A stretch of DNA of 64,000 nucleotides, taken from NCBI GenBank assembly GCA_016938655.1, contig JAFGUG010000009.1, positions 1-64,000 on the forward strand, read 5' to 3'. The notes beneath the pieces are model-generated. The model was not told the DNA's origin and did not search any database. It saw nothing but the letters and a program-made list of their open reading frames with translations. Positions 26,569 to 36,324 of this stretch are shown piece after piece. Position 1 is the first letter of the stretch, and each line of letters begins with the position of its first letter. The stretch is from Thiotrichales bacterium (GTDB taxonomy: Bacteria > Pseudomonadota > Gammaproteobacteria > Thiomicrospirales > Thiomicrospiraceae). The position numbers were made by a program, and so were the translations under genes.

Positions 26569-27180
26569 TTACTTTGCTAACTTTTGGTAGAAAAGCCACT
26601 GCAAAGCAATAATGGTACTGCTGACATTAAACTGGCCTGAGCGCAATCTTGCTTTGGCATCTGAAAAAGGTACCTTAACAATTTTAATGTCTTCATGTTC
26701 TTCAGCTAAACCTGAAAACTCCGGTAGCAATGTGGCGTCGATTGCAGAAGCATATACGTGTAGCACTTCATCACACCCACCTGGGCTTGGGTAATACTGG
26801 CAGATATATTCTAATGAATCTAATGCGATGCCGGCCTCTTCTTGCGCTTCGCGAATCCCCGCTTGTTCAGGCGTTTCTTCAAAATCAATCATGCCGGCAA
26901 CCGGCTCAAGTAACCAGGCCTGCTCACTTTTACCGGCTTCTTGGGCATGACGTAAAGCACCAGCACGGCATTGTTCAATTAAGATCACCAGCTCTTTCGA
27001 GAGATCATACATTAAAACAACGACTGCTTGACCACGCCCAAATAACTCTCTTGAAACTGTTTCAGACCAACCACCTTCATATAAAGTGTGTTGATATTTC
27101 AAGATATCAATTCTAAAAAAACCGTTATAACCTGTTTCTACGTTACTGATTTTAATGCTTTTAATCATTGCATTACTCAC
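26569..27180 (-). CDS. nudF: ADP-ribose pyrophosphatase
   Basis: A 203-residue Nudix hydrolase splitting ADP-ribose to AMP and ribose 5-phosphate. The Nudix box GMIDFEETPEQAGIREAQEE followed by AGI is complete, and the AWLLEPVAG lead-in and YYPSPGGCDE block match the NudF group. The GTG at 27180 is preferred over the ATG at 27168 because GAGGTGA lies eight bases before it, inside the end of alr. It follows alr by two bases, so the two are coupled. Confidence 0.88.
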   Translation of the reverse strand: MSNAMIKSIKISNVETGYNGFFRIDILKYQHTLYEGGWSETVSRELFGRGQAVVVLMYDLSKELVILIEQCRAGALRHAQEAGKSEQAWLLEPVAGMIDFEETPEQAGIREAQEEAGIALDSLEYICQYYPSPGGCDEVLHVYASAIDATLLPEFSGLAEEHEDIKIVKVPFSDAKARLRSGQFNVSSTIIALQWLFYQKLAK

Positions 27181-27182
27181 GT

Positions 27183-28253
27183 TTATTTCACCTCAACAAT
27201 AGGCACTCGTTGAGTGACGCCACACAACAACTCGTAACCAATCGTGCCACAAAGTTGTGCCACCTCATCGACCGTCAAACTATCGTCTCCCCATAACACA
27301 GCGAGGTCGCCAATTTGTATGGTTTGAGCCATCTCAGTGACGTCTACACAAATCATATCCATCGAAACGCGACCAATTAACGGCTGCTTGTGACCATTAA
27401 TCAATACAGGCGTTCCTTCTGGCGCATGCCGAGGGTAACCGTCTCCGTAGCCGATAGCGACAATGGCCACATAAGTATCACGCATCGCTTGCCAGGTATT
27501 ACCGTAGCCAACAAACTCACCCTTAGGAATCCATTTAAGCGAGGTCACTTCAGAAGCCAATGTCATAACTTGCTTTAGGTCGCTTTTCAAACAGGGTTGC
27601 TGTGCAGATCCGTAAAGCATAATACCGGGACGAACCCATTCAAAATGGGTTGTTTTAAAACCTTGCAGGCCTGCTGAATTTGCCAGACTTTTAGGGTAGT
27701 TGAATTGTGCAGCGACACTATTAAAAGCGGCAATTTGCTTTTCAGTGAAAGTAATCGACTCATCTGCGGACGCTAAGTGCGACATAAGGTGAATTTGAAA
27801 TGGTTTTTTGCTTTGTTGAAGTTGATCAATAACCCACTCAACTTGGTCTAAATCAAACCCTAAGCGATGCATACCCGTATCAATTTTGACCCAAACGTTA
27901 ATTTGGCCTTGAAATGAGGATTGTAATAACCAATCAAGCTGATGTTTCGAATGAATCACTAAATCTAAACGGTGCTGATAAACTAAAGCCAGTTCGTTTT
28001 CACCAAACAGGCCTTCTAATAACAAAATGCGATGTAAAAACCCCTCTTGTCTTAAAATCAACGCTTCATCAATCGAAGCCACTCCAAAACCGTCTGCAGA
28101 ACTTAAACTGTGTGCCACTCGTAAAATGCCATGACCATAACCGTTGGCTTTTATAACGGCCAAGACTTTACTGTTTGGGGCTGTGGATTTCACAACTTGT
28201 AAATTGTGATGCAATGCAGCTAAGTGAATATAGGCTTTAGTAGGACGATACAT
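27183..28253 (-). CDS. alr: Alanine racemase
   Basis: A PLP enzyme making D-alanine for peptidoglycan. The 356-residue protein has RPTKAYIHLAALHHNL at the start, the PLP lysine 35 in VIKANGYGHG, and the second-domain blocks FVGYGNTW and AIGYGDGYPRHAPEGTPV. The ATG at 28253 gives the usual family N-terminus and lies 16 bases after dnaB, a common gammaproteobacterial pairing. A CAGGCCTG copy (27666) encodes Ala-Gly-Leu. Confidence 0.94.
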   Translation of the reverse strand: MYRPTKAYIHLAALHHNLQVVKSTAPNSKVLAVIKANGYGHGILRVAHSLSSADGFGVASIDEALILRQEGFLHRILLLEGLFGENELALVYQHRLDLVIHSKHQLDWLLQSSFQGQINVWVKIDTGMHRLGFDLDQVEWVIDQLQQSKKPFQIHLMSHLASADESITFTEKQIAAFNSVAAQFNYPKSLANSAGLQGFKTTHFEWVRPGIMLYGSAQQPCLKSDLKQVMTLASEVTSLKWIPKGEFVGYGNTWQAMRDTYVAIVAIGYGDGYPRHAPEGTPVLINGHKQPLIGRVSMDMICVDVTEMAQTIQIGDLAVLWGDDSLTVDEVAQLCGTIGYELLCGVTQRVPIVEVK

Positions 28254-28269
28254 AAATATTAGCGCGACC

Positions 28270-29721
28270 TTAATATTGCTCTTCTGGCGTAAAGCCAGCA
28301 TAGTTATCAAAGCGGGTATATTCGCCAATAAAGGTTAAACGCACGGTACCCAGTGCACCATTACGATGTTTACCTAAAATAATTTCAGCGATACCCTTGT
28401 CTTCACTCTCTTTGTTATAAACTTCATCTCGATAGATAAAGATAATAATATCCGCATCCTGCTCAATCGCACCCGATTCACGTAAATCCGACATAACCGG
28501 ACGTTTATTTGGGCGTTGTTCTAAGCTTCGGTTTAACTGTGAGAGTGCAATAACAGGAATATTTAACTCTTTTGCTAACGCTTTTAAACCACGCGAAATT
28601 TCAGAAATTTCATTGGTACGGTTTTCAGAGCCAGCCGACCCTCGCATCAACTGTAAATAATCCACCACCACTAAGCCTAACCCAGTCACTTTAGACTCTG
28701 GATCTTTAACACCAGCCTGAATGGCTTCTTTGCGTTGCGTATCACGGATATCTTTATCAATTCGTCGAGCACGTGCTCGTAATTCAGTGATCATGAGTGC
28801 GGGAGCATCATCAATGTAGACTTTAGCTTGTGAAAGCACATTGATCGCCTTATTAAGTTTTGGCCAGTCTTCGGTTTCAAGTTTACCCGTTCGCATGCGA
28901 CCGGCATCAATGCGACCAATAGAGCTGATCATACGCATGGTTAAAGATTCGCCCGGCATCTCCATACTGAACACCGCAACAGGGGTATTGTTTTTCGTCG
29001 CTATGTTTTCAGCCATGTTCATCGAGAAGGTAGTTTTCCCCATCGAGGGTCGACCAGCAACAATAACCAAATCCCCTTTTTGCAAACCAGAGGTTAGTTC
29101 ATCAAATTCCGTTAAATGCGTCGCTTCACCTGTAATAGTGCCTTCGGTATTAAAGAGTTCATCTATTTTATTAATCGCCGATTCAAGCAGGACATCCATC
29201 GTTTTATAGTGACGCTCTTTACCTTCGCCGTGCTCTGCAATCGCCATAATCTTAGATTCTGCAATATCTAAGACCTCACGAATGTCTTTACCATTTGGAA
29301 AATAAGCGGTCTCTGCCACCTCGTTACTGGCTTGAATTAAACCTCGCAATATTGATTTTTCACGCACAATTTGCGCGTAATACATAATATTGGCGGCGCC
29401 AGGTGTGTTCTTGACAAGTTCAGCCAAATACTCTTTATCCCCTGCTAACTCTAACTGCCCGGTAGAGGTTAAGTGTTCAACAACCGTAACCAAATCAAAC
29501 GGTTTATTAATTCGGCTCAACTCATTAATCGTTGAAAAGATCGCCTTATGCTGTTGTGTGTAAAAATCGGACTCATTCACAATGACCACTAAATCATCAA
29601 ACACATTGTTAGCCAGCATCAAACCACCTAAAACTGACTGCTCGGCATCAATAGAGTGCGGCGGAAGCTTAAAGAGGTTTTCCGTTGATTGAGGTGTCGA
29701 TTTTTGCTGTTGCGCATTCAT
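28270..29721 (-). CDS. dnaB: Replicative DNA helicase
   Basis: A hexameric helicase that unwinds the fork. The 483-residue protein has the N-terminal primase-binding domain (PPHSIDAEQSVLGGLML), the linker and a RecA-like domain with Walker A GRPSMGKTTFS, Walker B VVVDYLQLM and the SRGLKALAKELNIPVIALSQ segment. The ATG at 29721 is chosen over a TTG nine bases earlier; neither has a good ribosome site. Order rplI-dnaB-alr is typical. No intein is present. Confidence 0.95.
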   Translation of the reverse strand: MNAQQQKSTPQSTENLFKLPPHSIDAEQSVLGGLMLANNVFDDLVVIVNESDFYTQQHKAIFSTINELSRINKPFDLVTVVEHLTSTGQLELAGDKEYLAELVKNTPGAANIMYYAQIVREKSILRGLIQASNEVAETAYFPNGKDIREVLDIAESKIMAIAEHGEGKERHYKTMDVLLESAINKIDELFNTEGTITGEATHLTEFDELTSGLQKGDLVIVAGRPSMGKTTFSMNMAENIATKNNTPVAVFSMEMPGESLTMRMISSIGRIDAGRMRTGKLETEDWPKLNKAINVLSQAKVYIDDAPALMITELRARARRIDKDIRDTQRKEAIQAGVKDPESKVTGLGLVVVDYLQLMRGSAGSENRTNEISEISRGLKALAKELNIPVIALSQLNRSLEQRPNKRPVMSDLRESGAIEQDADIIIFIYRDEVYNKESEDKGIAEIILGKHRNGALGTVRLTFIGEYTRFDNYAGFTPEEQY

Positions 29722-29825
29722 AGTCGGCAAGGGTTTCTAATGTTTTTAAAGGGAACTTATTATAAGCTAAAAATGAATGCCAGAGGATGACATAAATAGA
29801 ATCGATTTGATTGAATTTTGGGCAT

Positions 29826-29863
29826 AAAAAAAGCGATGTCACATAATATGACATCGCCTTTTT
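29826..29863 (-). terminator. Terminator of the rpsF-rpsR-DUF2232-rplI operon
   Basis: A 9-bp stem GCGATGTCA/TGACATCGC with loop of seven, followed on the minus strand by a U-rich run (AAAAAA on the plus strand). It separates rplI from dnaB. Confidence 0.88.
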
Positions 29864-29892
29864 AGAATTAAAGCAGAGATGAAGTTAATAGA

Positions 29893-30348
29893 TTAAGCTT
29901 CAACAACCGCCTTAATATCTACCGTAATTGAAGCAACTACATCTGTGTGTAATTGAACATCAATTTCGTATGTACCAACGTGGCGGATAGCGCCTTCAGG
30001 CATACGAACATGACGGCGTTCGATTTCAAAACCAGCTGCAGCTAACGCATCAGCAATATCTTGAGTTCCAACAGATCCGAATAGCTTACCTTCGTCACCA
30101 GAAACCGCTTCAATAGCAATTACTTGTCCGTTTAGGTTTTCGTAGGTACCTTCAGCAACCGCTAATAATGCAGCGGCTTCTTTTTCTAGCTCAGCACGAA
30201 TCTTTTCAAACTCTGCAACGTTTTCTTTCGTTGCTGCTTTTGCTTTTCTTTGTGGAATTAGGAAGTTACGAGCAAAGCCAGCTTTAACTGAAACTTGTTC
30301 ACCTAATTGTCCTAAATTTTGTACTTTTTCAAGCAGAATAACATTCAT
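29893..30348 (-). CDS. rplI: 50S ribosomal protein L9
   Basis: A 151-residue protein with the conserved L9 start MNVILLEKVQNLGQLGEQV, the KAGFARNFLIP turn, the long connecting helix and the C-terminal domain (GKLFGSVGTQDIADAL). It closes the rpsF operon, after the DUF2232 gene by 15 bases. Confidence 0.97.
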   Translation of the reverse strand: MNVILLEKVQNLGQLGEQVSVKAGFARNFLIPQRKAKAATKENVAEFEKIRAELEKEAAALLAVAEGTYENLNGQVIAIEAVSGDEGKLFGSVGTQDIADALAAAGFEIERRHVRMPEGAIRHVGTYEIDVQLHTDVVASITVDIKAVVEA

Positions 30349-30363
30349 CGTTAGACCCTTAAT

Positions 30364-31254
30364 TTAATCTTGCACCCATTTGCTTCTAAAGTCAGACCAG
30401 ATGTCTAACAAGCCAATGACTGCGAGTATCAGCATTACCTGAGGAAATATAAACAGTGCAACATATAACGACACTAACCAAGCATTATGGAGTTTTTTTA
30501 CGGCTACCGTTTGATGCGCAATGGCGAGGCCTTGAAACATCAAACCAGAAATTACAATACCTGAAATATCAAATATCAATCCTTGCTGATTACCAAAAAT
30601 AGCCCCTAAAACTGCCAAAACAATAGCAACATAAGCAACATTTTTTGGTAACGCAAACTGGTAAAAATCCTTTTGAAATTGCCCAGGGTGATACAAACTG
30701 CCCTGCCACCAGCGCGCGGTCATCAAAATAGAGAACCACAAAATCAAAACAAAGCTCGCCAATAACATGGTGACCATTTCCGCTACTTTCTGGATATTCT
30801 CAACGTTGTATTCAACTTGAGAAGCATCAAGCAGCGGCTTGATTTGCTGATTAAACAAGGCTAACCACCACTCAGCGGGATTAGATACCATCAGATGAAA
30901 ACCGATCACACCTAATCCAACAAGGATCATTGCCAGTTGTAGCGTTGTAGCTAAAGAGTTGGTATTTCTTAATACCACTGCTAATAGCCAAATTGGCAAC
31001 ATGAATTCCACTACTGAAACCCAAGCCGGCAGATAACTGCCTGTTAATGCGACCGTTAAGCCTACATTTGCCAATATACTCCATACGAGTACTTTAAAAC
31101 CATCCAAGACTCCCACACGGAGAGTAACCAGGCCAATGATTGCCCCAACTAATAAACCAATTGGAGCAAACCATACCGTTAGTGCCGAAAGTAGAACCGC
31201 TGCAATCAGTGCCTGATAAGGCCCTTTCATGACAAATTTAGCGAGTCCTAGCAT
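30364..31254 (-). CDS. DUF2232-like membrane protein between rpsR and rplI
   Basis: A 296-residue inner-membrane protein with about eight hydrophobic helices (for example ALIAAVLLSALTVWFAPIGL, then a Gly/Val-rich helix pair). Its place between rpsR and rplI is shared with Pseudomonas and other gammaproteobacteria, where a DUF2232 membrane protein of unknown function sits. It lies 36 bases after rpsR. Confidence 0.75.
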   Translation of the reverse strand: MLGLAKFVMKGPYQALIAAVLLSALTVWFAPIGLLVGAIIGLVTLRVGVLDGFKVLVWSILANVGLTVALTGSYLPAWVSVVEFMLPIWLLAVVLRNTNSLATTLQLAMILVGLGVIGFHLMVSNPAEWWLALFNQQIKPLLDASQVEYNVENIQKVAEMVTMLLASFVLILWFSILMTARWWQGSLYHPGQFQKDFYQFALPKNVAYVAIVLAVLGAIFGNQQGLIFDISGIVISGLMFQGLAIAHQTVAVKKLHNAWLVSLYVALFIFPQVMLILAVIGLLDIWSDFRSKWVQD

Positions 31255-31290
31255 TCAGCTACCTTCTATTTTTAAATCTTCAACAATTTA

Positions 31291-31518
31291 TTATTTGTGT
31301 TGATCAGTATATGGCAACAAAGCAATATAACGCGCACGTTTGATTGCTGAAGACAATTGACGCTGATACTTAGCACTTGTTCCAGTAATACGACTTGGAA
31401 CAATTTTACCTGTTTCAGTAATATATGCTTTCAAAGTATCTAAGTCTTTGTAATCAATTTCTTGAACGCCATCAACTGTAAAACGACAGAATTTTTTTCT
31501 TCCAAAACCTCTAGCCAT
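31291..31518 (-). CDS. rpsR: 30S ribosomal protein S18
   Basis: A 75-residue protein with [19 protein letters not shown] and the core [18 protein letters not shown], followed by [13 protein letters not shown]. It overlaps rpsF by eight bases, giving translational coupling; S6 and S18 form a heterodimer in the 30S platform. The priB gene found between them in enterics is absent. Confidence 0.97.
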   Translation of the reverse strand: MARGFGRKKFCRFTVDGVQEIDYKDLDTLKAYITETGKIVPSRITGTSAKYQRQLSSAIKRARYIALLPYTDQHK

Positions 31519-31873
31519 TTCTGTTCTCCCTAGTATCTCTTGAGTCTCTAGAATCTTTAGCTGCCATCATTACTGATGGTTCAGTAATCGCAGTTTTCTT
31601 TTTAGTAAACATGCTACGTAGAACGGCATCGTTGTAATAAAAAGCATTTTCTAGTTCATCTAGTGCTTCTTGTGTGCACTCGATGTTTAAAAGAATGTAG
31701 TGAGCTTTGTGTACCTTGTTGATAAGGTAAGCAAGTTGACGACGACCCCAATCTTCTAGACGGTGGATAGAACCACCAGACTGTTCGATAAGAGCGCGGT
31801 AACGTTCTAGCATTGCAGGAACCTGTTCAGACTGATCAGGGTGCACTAGAAGAACGACTTCATAATGACGCAT
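31511..31873 (-). CDS. rpsF: 30S ribosomal protein S6
   Basis: A 120-residue protein with [20 protein letters not shown], the [12 protein letters not shown] strand and [17 protein letters not shown]. The C-terminal tail is charged and Asp/Arg-repetitive ([14 protein letters not shown]). It is the first gene of its operon behind a strong promoter and a hairpin leader. Confidence 0.97.
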   Translation of the reverse strand: MRHYEVVLLVHPDQSEQVPAMLERYRALIEQSGGSIHRLEDWGRRQLAYLINKVHKAHYILLNIECTQEALDELENAFYYNDAVLRSMFTKKKTAITEPSVMMAAKDSRDSRDTRENRNG

Positions 31874-31898
31874 TCGTATTCTCCTTATGGATGATAAA

Positions 31899-31932
31899 GT
31901 CTCCTAACCATCGTGTTGGATGACAGTGAGAC
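31899..31932 (-). promoter_or_regulatory. Hairpin in the rpsF leader, candidate S6:S18 autoregulatory site
   Basis: On the minus strand GTCTC pairs with GAGAC around an inner CATC/GATG hairpin, 26 bases before the rpsF ATG. Many bacteria carry an S6:S18-binding leader here. The conserved CCG bulge of that motif is not obvious (ACG is seen), so the call is tentative. Confidence 0.4.
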
Positions 31933-31967
31933 AAGGATTTTCTAGGCACAGTGCCTGAAAGGCGCGA

Positions 31968-31996
31968 ATTATAACCGAATTAAGCCCTACTATCAA
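31968..31996 (-). promoter_or_regulatory. Sigma-70 promoter of the rpsF operon
   Basis: On the minus strand TTGATA (31991-31996) and a perfect TATAAT (31968-31973) are 17 bases apart, about 95 bases before rpsF. A CG-rich discriminator follows, as expected for a ribosomal promoter. Confidence 0.85.
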
Positions 31997-32065
31997 TTAT
32001 TTAAAAGCAGAAATGTTGAGGGTTATACTAGAAGAGCGATTTTAAGCTTCTAAAAGTTAGTAAGC

Positions 32066-32782
32066 TTATAAAATACTTTGATTAATTGAGTTTAAAACAT
32101 CAGTAGGTTTTTCAGATTGTGTAATAGGTCGTCCAACAACGAGGTAGCTTGAACCGGCATCCATAGCTTGCTTAGGTGTCATAATACGCTTTTGGTCATT
32201 AACATCACTTCCTGCAGGTCGAATACCAGGTGTAACCAAACAGAAATCGTCTTTAATCAATTCACGAATTTCAGCAACCTCTTGAGCAGAACAGACAACA
32301 CCATCCAAGCCGGAGTTATGTGCTAATTGTGCTAAACGTAAAACATTCTCTTTGGGAGTGCCTTGTAAACCAATTTCAGCTAAATCTTGTTGCTCCATAC
32401 TGGTTAAAATGGTTACCGCAATGAGTAGCGGTTTACGCTCTAAATCCATCTCATGTAAAGCATTTTTTGCAGCTGACATCATTTTTTTGCCACCCAGTGC
32501 GTGCACATTTACCATCCATACACCTAACCGAGCTGCAGCCTGAACGGCTTTTGCAACCGTGTTAGGAATGTCGTGATATTTCAAATCTAAAAAAACATCA
32601 AACTGTAAATCAATTAAACGTTTTACAAACTCAGGCCCTGCAACTGCAAATAGCTCTTTACCAACCTTTAATCGGCATGCATTTGGTTGCAATTGAGCCA
32701 CAAAGGTTAAGGCTGAATCGGCATCTGCGAAATCAAGGGCTATTAAAACTTTAGGATCGAACTGATTTTTATTTTGAGTCAT
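32066..32782 (-). CDS. pyrF: Orotidine 5'-phosphate decarboxylase
   Basis: The last step of UMP synthesis. The 238-residue TIM barrel has [10 protein letters not shown], the catalytic lysine/aspartate motif [11 protein letters not shown], and VTPGIRPAG plus VVGRPITQS for phosphate binding. It lies 23 bases after lapA, the last gene of the lapA-pyrF unit. Confidence 0.95.
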   Translation of the reverse strand: MTQNKNQFDPKVLIALDFADADSALTFVAQLQPNACRLKVGKELFAVAGPEFVKRLIDLQFDVFLDLKYHDIPNTVAKAVQAAARLGVWMVNVHALGGKKMMSAAKNALHEMDLERKPLLIAVTILTSMEQQDLAEIGLQGTPKENVLRLAQLAHNSGLDGVVCSAQEVAEIRELIKDDFCLVTPGIRPAGSDVNDQKRIMTPKQAMDAGSSYLVVGRPITQSEKPTDVLNSINQSIL

Positions 32783-32805
32783 TAAACTAACCTATTGAAT
32801 ATTAA

Positions 32806-33135
32806 TTATTTTTCTAGCAGTGCTTGGCGATTTTTATCAAGATTTGACAGGGTTTGAACGCTGGCCTTCTTTAATTGTAAAATTTGATCTGCTTGTTTTT
32901 GATTAATCCGCTTCTGCTTTGAAAGCTGCCATTTTAGCCGTGTGATTTGTACCAACATAATGGAAGCTCCAATCAACATACCAACAATAAAAACCACGGC
33001 CATCAAGATACTTAAAGCCAGCTCCTGTTGAAACCAAATGAGATCCAGTGTGACTAATTGGGGATTAAAAACTCCGATAGCGGTCCCTGCAATTAAAAAC
33101 AGAGCGGTCAATACGATTGATATTAATTTAAACAT
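32806..33135 (-). CDS. lapA: LapA-domain inner-membrane protein
   Basis: A 109-residue protein with two TM helices (about 5-22 and 42-63) and a C-terminal coiled coil (QLSKQKRINQKQADQILQLK). The NPQLVTLDLIWFQ loop is typical of the LapA (DUF1049) family that regulates LPS synthesis. Position between ihfB and pyrF is conserved, but the lapB gene usually between lapA and pyrF is missing. Confidence 0.82.
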   Translation of the reverse strand: MFKLISIVLTALFLIAGTAIGVFNPQLVTLDLIWFQQELALSILMAVVFIVGMLIGASIMLVQITRLKWQLSKQKRINQKQADQILQLKKASVQTLSNLDKNRQALLEK

Positions 33136-33299
33136 TTACGACGGGTTCCTTTTGAAGTGCGCTGCAAATACAAAGAATTCTATACGGAAACAAGTTAAAG
33201 CTCGTCCAACATAAATATACTCGTTGGTTAAAGATTTATGTGCTTACAAAATTGACGGTATATCTACGGAGATAAAGTTTAAAATTATAGAGTATAAAT

Positions 33300-33333
33300 A
33301 AAAAAGGGGCTACCAAATGGTAGCCCCTTTTTT
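33300..33333. terminator. Terminator of ihfB
   Basis: AAAAAAGGGGCTACC pairs with GGTAGCCCCTTTTTT around AAAT. The perfect stem is flanked by A and T runs and ends just before the ihfB stop codon, so it serves ihfB on the minus strand. Confidence 0.92.
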
Positions 33334-33335
33334 AT

Positions 33336-33641
33336 TTATTCTATGATATCCGTGGATTCTCTAGATGAATCAACCTGCTCTCTTAAAGCCTTACCAGGCT
33401 TAAAATGAGGAACACGTTTATCTGATAATTCAACCGTTTCACCTGTTTTAGGATTACGGCCTGTTCTCGCTTTACGGTGATGCAAACTGAAACTACCAAA
33501 ACCACGGATTTCAATTCGATCGCCTTGCGACAAACTATGGATCATAGAATCGAGAATTTTATTAACTGCAATCTCAACATCTTTTTGGCTAAATTGAGCC
33601 TGTTGTCTTGAAATAAGTTCAATAAGTTCTGACTTGGTCAT
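33336..33641 (-). CDS. ihfB: Integration host factor subunit beta
   Basis: A 101-residue DNA-bending protein: [18 protein letters not shown] start, [22 protein letters not shown] core with the intercalating proline in the arm, and [14 protein letters not shown]. The ATG at 33641 gives the family N-terminus; an upstream in-frame extension is not conserved. It follows rpsA, as in other gammaproteobacteria. IHF supports sigma-54 promoters, relevant to rpoN at 17.6 kb. Confidence 0.96.
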   Translation of the reverse strand: MTKSELIELISRQQAQFSQKDVEIAVNKILDSMIHSLSQGDRIEIRGFGSFSLHHRKARTGRNPKTGETVELSDKRVPHFKPGKALREQVDSSRESTDIIE

Positions 33642-33789
33642 AGGAATAATGCTCTTATATCTATAATTATTCTCGAAAATGAATATACCAAGCCACACAA
33701 AGAGAAACTTTGAAGTGACAAGGTAGACCAAATAGGTGAATTAAACGAATGAAAGAATCGATTACTCTACATTGAGTAATCGAAAGTCA

Positions 33790-35451
33790 TTACATTTTAT
33801 CTTTGAAAAGATCACCGAATGTTGTTCCAGCTGTAGGCTGATCAGAAGCGTAGTCACGCATAGCGTTTTGTTCTTCTTGAGCTTCTTTAGCTTTAACAGA
33901 TAGAGATAAAGAACGGTTTTTACGGTCGATGTTAACAATCTTCGCAGAAACTTCATCGCCTTCTTTAAGGACAGAAGACGCATCACGCGTATCTTCTAAC
34001 AACTCAGAAGCGCGAAGGTAACCTTCAACTTCTGGTGCTACATCGATAACGGCACCCTTCTCATCAACAGACTTAACCGTACCAACAACAATGCTGCCTT
34101 TACCGTTATCTGCAACAAACTGACCAAATGGGTCTTGCTCTAACTGCTTAAGACCTAAAGAGATACGCTCACGATCAGGATCGATAGACAGAATGATTGT
34201 TTCTAGTTCATCACCTTTCTTAAAGTCACGAATCGCTTCTTCACCGGTCTGGTTCCAAGAGATATCTGTAAGGTGAACTAAACCATCAATACCACCGTCT
34301 AGGCCAATGAAGATACCAAAGTCAGTGATAGACTTGATGCTACCATTGATTTTATCGCCTTTAGCGTGCGTAGCTGAGAAGCTTTCCCAAGGATTAACAG
34401 TACACTGTTTAATCGATAGAGAGATACGACGACGCTCTTGGTCAACATCAAGAATCTTAACGCTAACTTCTTGACCAAGGTGAACCACTTTAGATGGGTG
34501 AATGTTGCGGTTAGTCCAATCAAGTTCAGATGTGTGAACTAGACCTTCAATACCATCTTCGATTTCGATGAAAGCACCATAATCAGTGATGTTGGCAACT
34601 TTACCAGCTGCTTGAGCACCAATTGGGTAACGAGCAACCATATCCGCCCAAGGATCTTCTTCAAGCTGCTTAAGACCCAATGATACACGGTTACGTTCTT
34701 TGTCGAACTTAAGTACTTTAACTTCGATTTCATCACCAACCTGAACGATTTCAGATGGGTGATTAACACGGCGCCATGCCATATCAGTAATGTGTAGAAG
34801 ACCGTCAACACCACCAAGATCGATGAAAGCACCGTAATCTGTAAGGTTCTTAACGATACCTTTAAGAACAGAACCTTCTTCCATGTTGGCAAGCAATGCT
34901 TCACGTTCAACTGAATTTTCTTGTTCGATAACTGCACGACGAGAAACAACCACGTTGTTACGCTTACGATCAAGCTTAACAAGTTTAGATTCAACCATCT
35001 TACCTTCTAGGAAACCGAAGTCGCGAATTGGACGAACATCTACTAATGAACCTGGTAAGAAACCACGAACACCATCAACATCAACAGTTAGACCACCTTT
35101 AACTTTACCAGTTACCAATGCCATAACGACTTCGCCGTCTTCCATTGCTGTTTCTAAACGGTCCCAAGTCTTAGCACGTTTCGCTTTTTCGCGAGATAAA
35201 CGTGTTTCACCCATACCGTCTTCTAAAGACTCTAGGTAAACTTCAACTTCGTCACCAACGGCAACTTCAATTTTCCCTTCAGCATCTAGAAACTGGAAAC
35301 GTGGAATAGCAGACTCAGACTTCATGCCTGCATCAACTAGTACAGTCTCTTTATCAATACCAACAACGGTACCGATGATTAGAGAACCTGTGTTAAATCT
35401 GTCTTGTTGTAAAGACTCTTCGAATAATTCAGCGAAAGATAATTCACTCAT
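33790..35451 (-). CDS. rpsA: 30S ribosomal protein S1
   Basis: A 553-residue mRNA-binding protein with six S1 (OB-fold) repeats, about residues 20-90, 105-170, 190-260, 275-350, 360-435 and 450-520; repeats 3-6 contain variants of [15 protein letters not shown]. Length matches the E. coli protein (557). It lies about 198 bases after cmk with a hairpin in between. Codon choice is that of a highly expressed gene, and it carries no CAGGCCTG copy. Confidence 0.97.
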   Translation of the reverse strand: MSELSFAELFEESLQQDRFNTGSLIIGTVVGIDKETVLVDAGMKSESAIPRFQFLDAEGKIEVAVGDEVEVYLESLEDGMGETRLSREKAKRAKTWDRLETAMEDGEVVMALVTGKVKGGLTVDVDGVRGFLPGSLVDVRPIRDFGFLEGKMVESKLVKLDRKRNNVVVSRRAVIEQENSVEREALLANMEEGSVLKGIVKNLTDYGAFIDLGGVDGLLHITDMAWRRVNHPSEIVQVGDEIEVKVLKFDKERNRVSLGLKQLEEDPWADMVARYPIGAQAAGKVANITDYGAFIEIEDGIEGLVHTSELDWTNRNIHPSKVVHLGQEVSVKILDVDQERRRISLSIKQCTVNPWESFSATHAKGDKINGSIKSITDFGIFIGLDGGIDGLVHLTDISWNQTGEEAIRDFKKGDELETIILSIDPDRERISLGLKQLEQDPFGQFVADNGKGSIVVGTVKSVDEKGAVIDVAPEVEGYLRASELLEDTRDASSVLKEGDEVSAKIVNIDRKNRSLSLSVKAKEAQEEQNAMRDYASDQPTAGTTFGDLFKDKM

Positions 35452-35571
35452 GAATAAAATACCAATAATTTACATAGCCGTTTGTCGTTTTCAGATGGGG
35501 GTATCAAAAAACAATCGGGTCAGTTAAACGATGTGCCAGCATCCCAAATTGCCAACACAATAAAAACAAAA

Positions 35572-35598
35572 TCCCTGTCTTGGAAAACAAGACAAGGA
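35572..35598 (-). terminator. Hairpin between cmk and rpsA
   Basis: TCC-TGTCTTG pairs with CAAGACA-GGA around a short loop, with one internal mismatch. On the minus strand an AT-rich T tract (ATTTTGTTTTT) follows. It may terminate or attenuate transcription from cmk into rpsA, or be part of the rpsA leader. Confidence 0.45.
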
Positions 35599-35649
35599 CA
35601 ATAAAACTTTTACTTTCAGTAACTTATGAAAATTCCTGAAATTAGAACA

Positions 35650-36324
35650 TTACTTTAATATGCCTTTATCCCATAGTAAACGTTCCGCCTTTTGGCATAC
35701 TTGATTCACATCTAAATCGCTGGTATCAATGATAATAGCGTCTTCAGCGGGTTTTAAAGGAGAGGCAGAACGATTTAAATCTCGCTCATCTCTTTCTTTA
35801 ATGTCCTGAGTTATCTGAGTAATGTTAGCATCAACACCTTGATTTTTCAACTGTTTAACGCGTCTTTCTGCTCGCACTTCGGCAGAAGCGGTTAAAAAGA
35901 GTTTTACCTCGGCATTTGGGAACACCACTGATCCCATATCACGACCATCCGCTATTAAACCGGGGGCCTGAGAAAACGCTTTTTGACGTTGCAACAAAGC
36001 GGCTCGAACTTCTGGAATAACAGCCACTTGCGAAGCCACACCCGCAACCTCTTCAGTACGAACCTTAGACGTTACATCCTCACCGGCATATAAAATACTG
36101 GTTGCTTTAAATTCCACCGGCAAGCTTTCTGCTAATTTTGACAGGCCTGCAATATCATCTAATGCCAATTGATTTTTAGCTGCGCCAAACGCTAAGGCTC
36201 GATAAATCGCTCCGCTGTCTAATAAGTGATAACCGGTTTTGCAAGTTAAATACTGAGCAATGGTGCCTTTACCGACTCCACTGGGTCCATCAATGGTTAT
36301 AACAGGGGTTGTAAAACTATTCAT
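35650..36324 (-). CDS. cmk: Cytidylate kinase
   Basis: Phosphorylates CMP and dCMP. The 224-residue protein has the P-loop ITIDGPSGVGKGTIA, the LDSGAIYRALA block, the DGRDMGSVVFP signature and RDERDLNRSASPLKPA. It begins directly after the aroA stop (no gap). A CAGGCCTG copy (36142) encodes Ala-Gly-Leu. Confidence 0.96.
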   Translation of the reverse strand: MNSFTTPVITIDGPSGVGKGTIAQYLTCKTGYHLLDSGAIYRALAFGAAKNQLALDDIAGLSKLAESLPVEFKATSILYAGEDVTSKVRTEEVAGVASQVAVIPEVRAALLQRQKAFSQAPGLIADGRDMGSVVFPNAEVKLFLTASAEVRAERRVKQLKNQGVDANITQITQDIKERDERDLNRSASPLKPAEDAIIIDTSDLDVNQVCQKAERLLWDKGILK

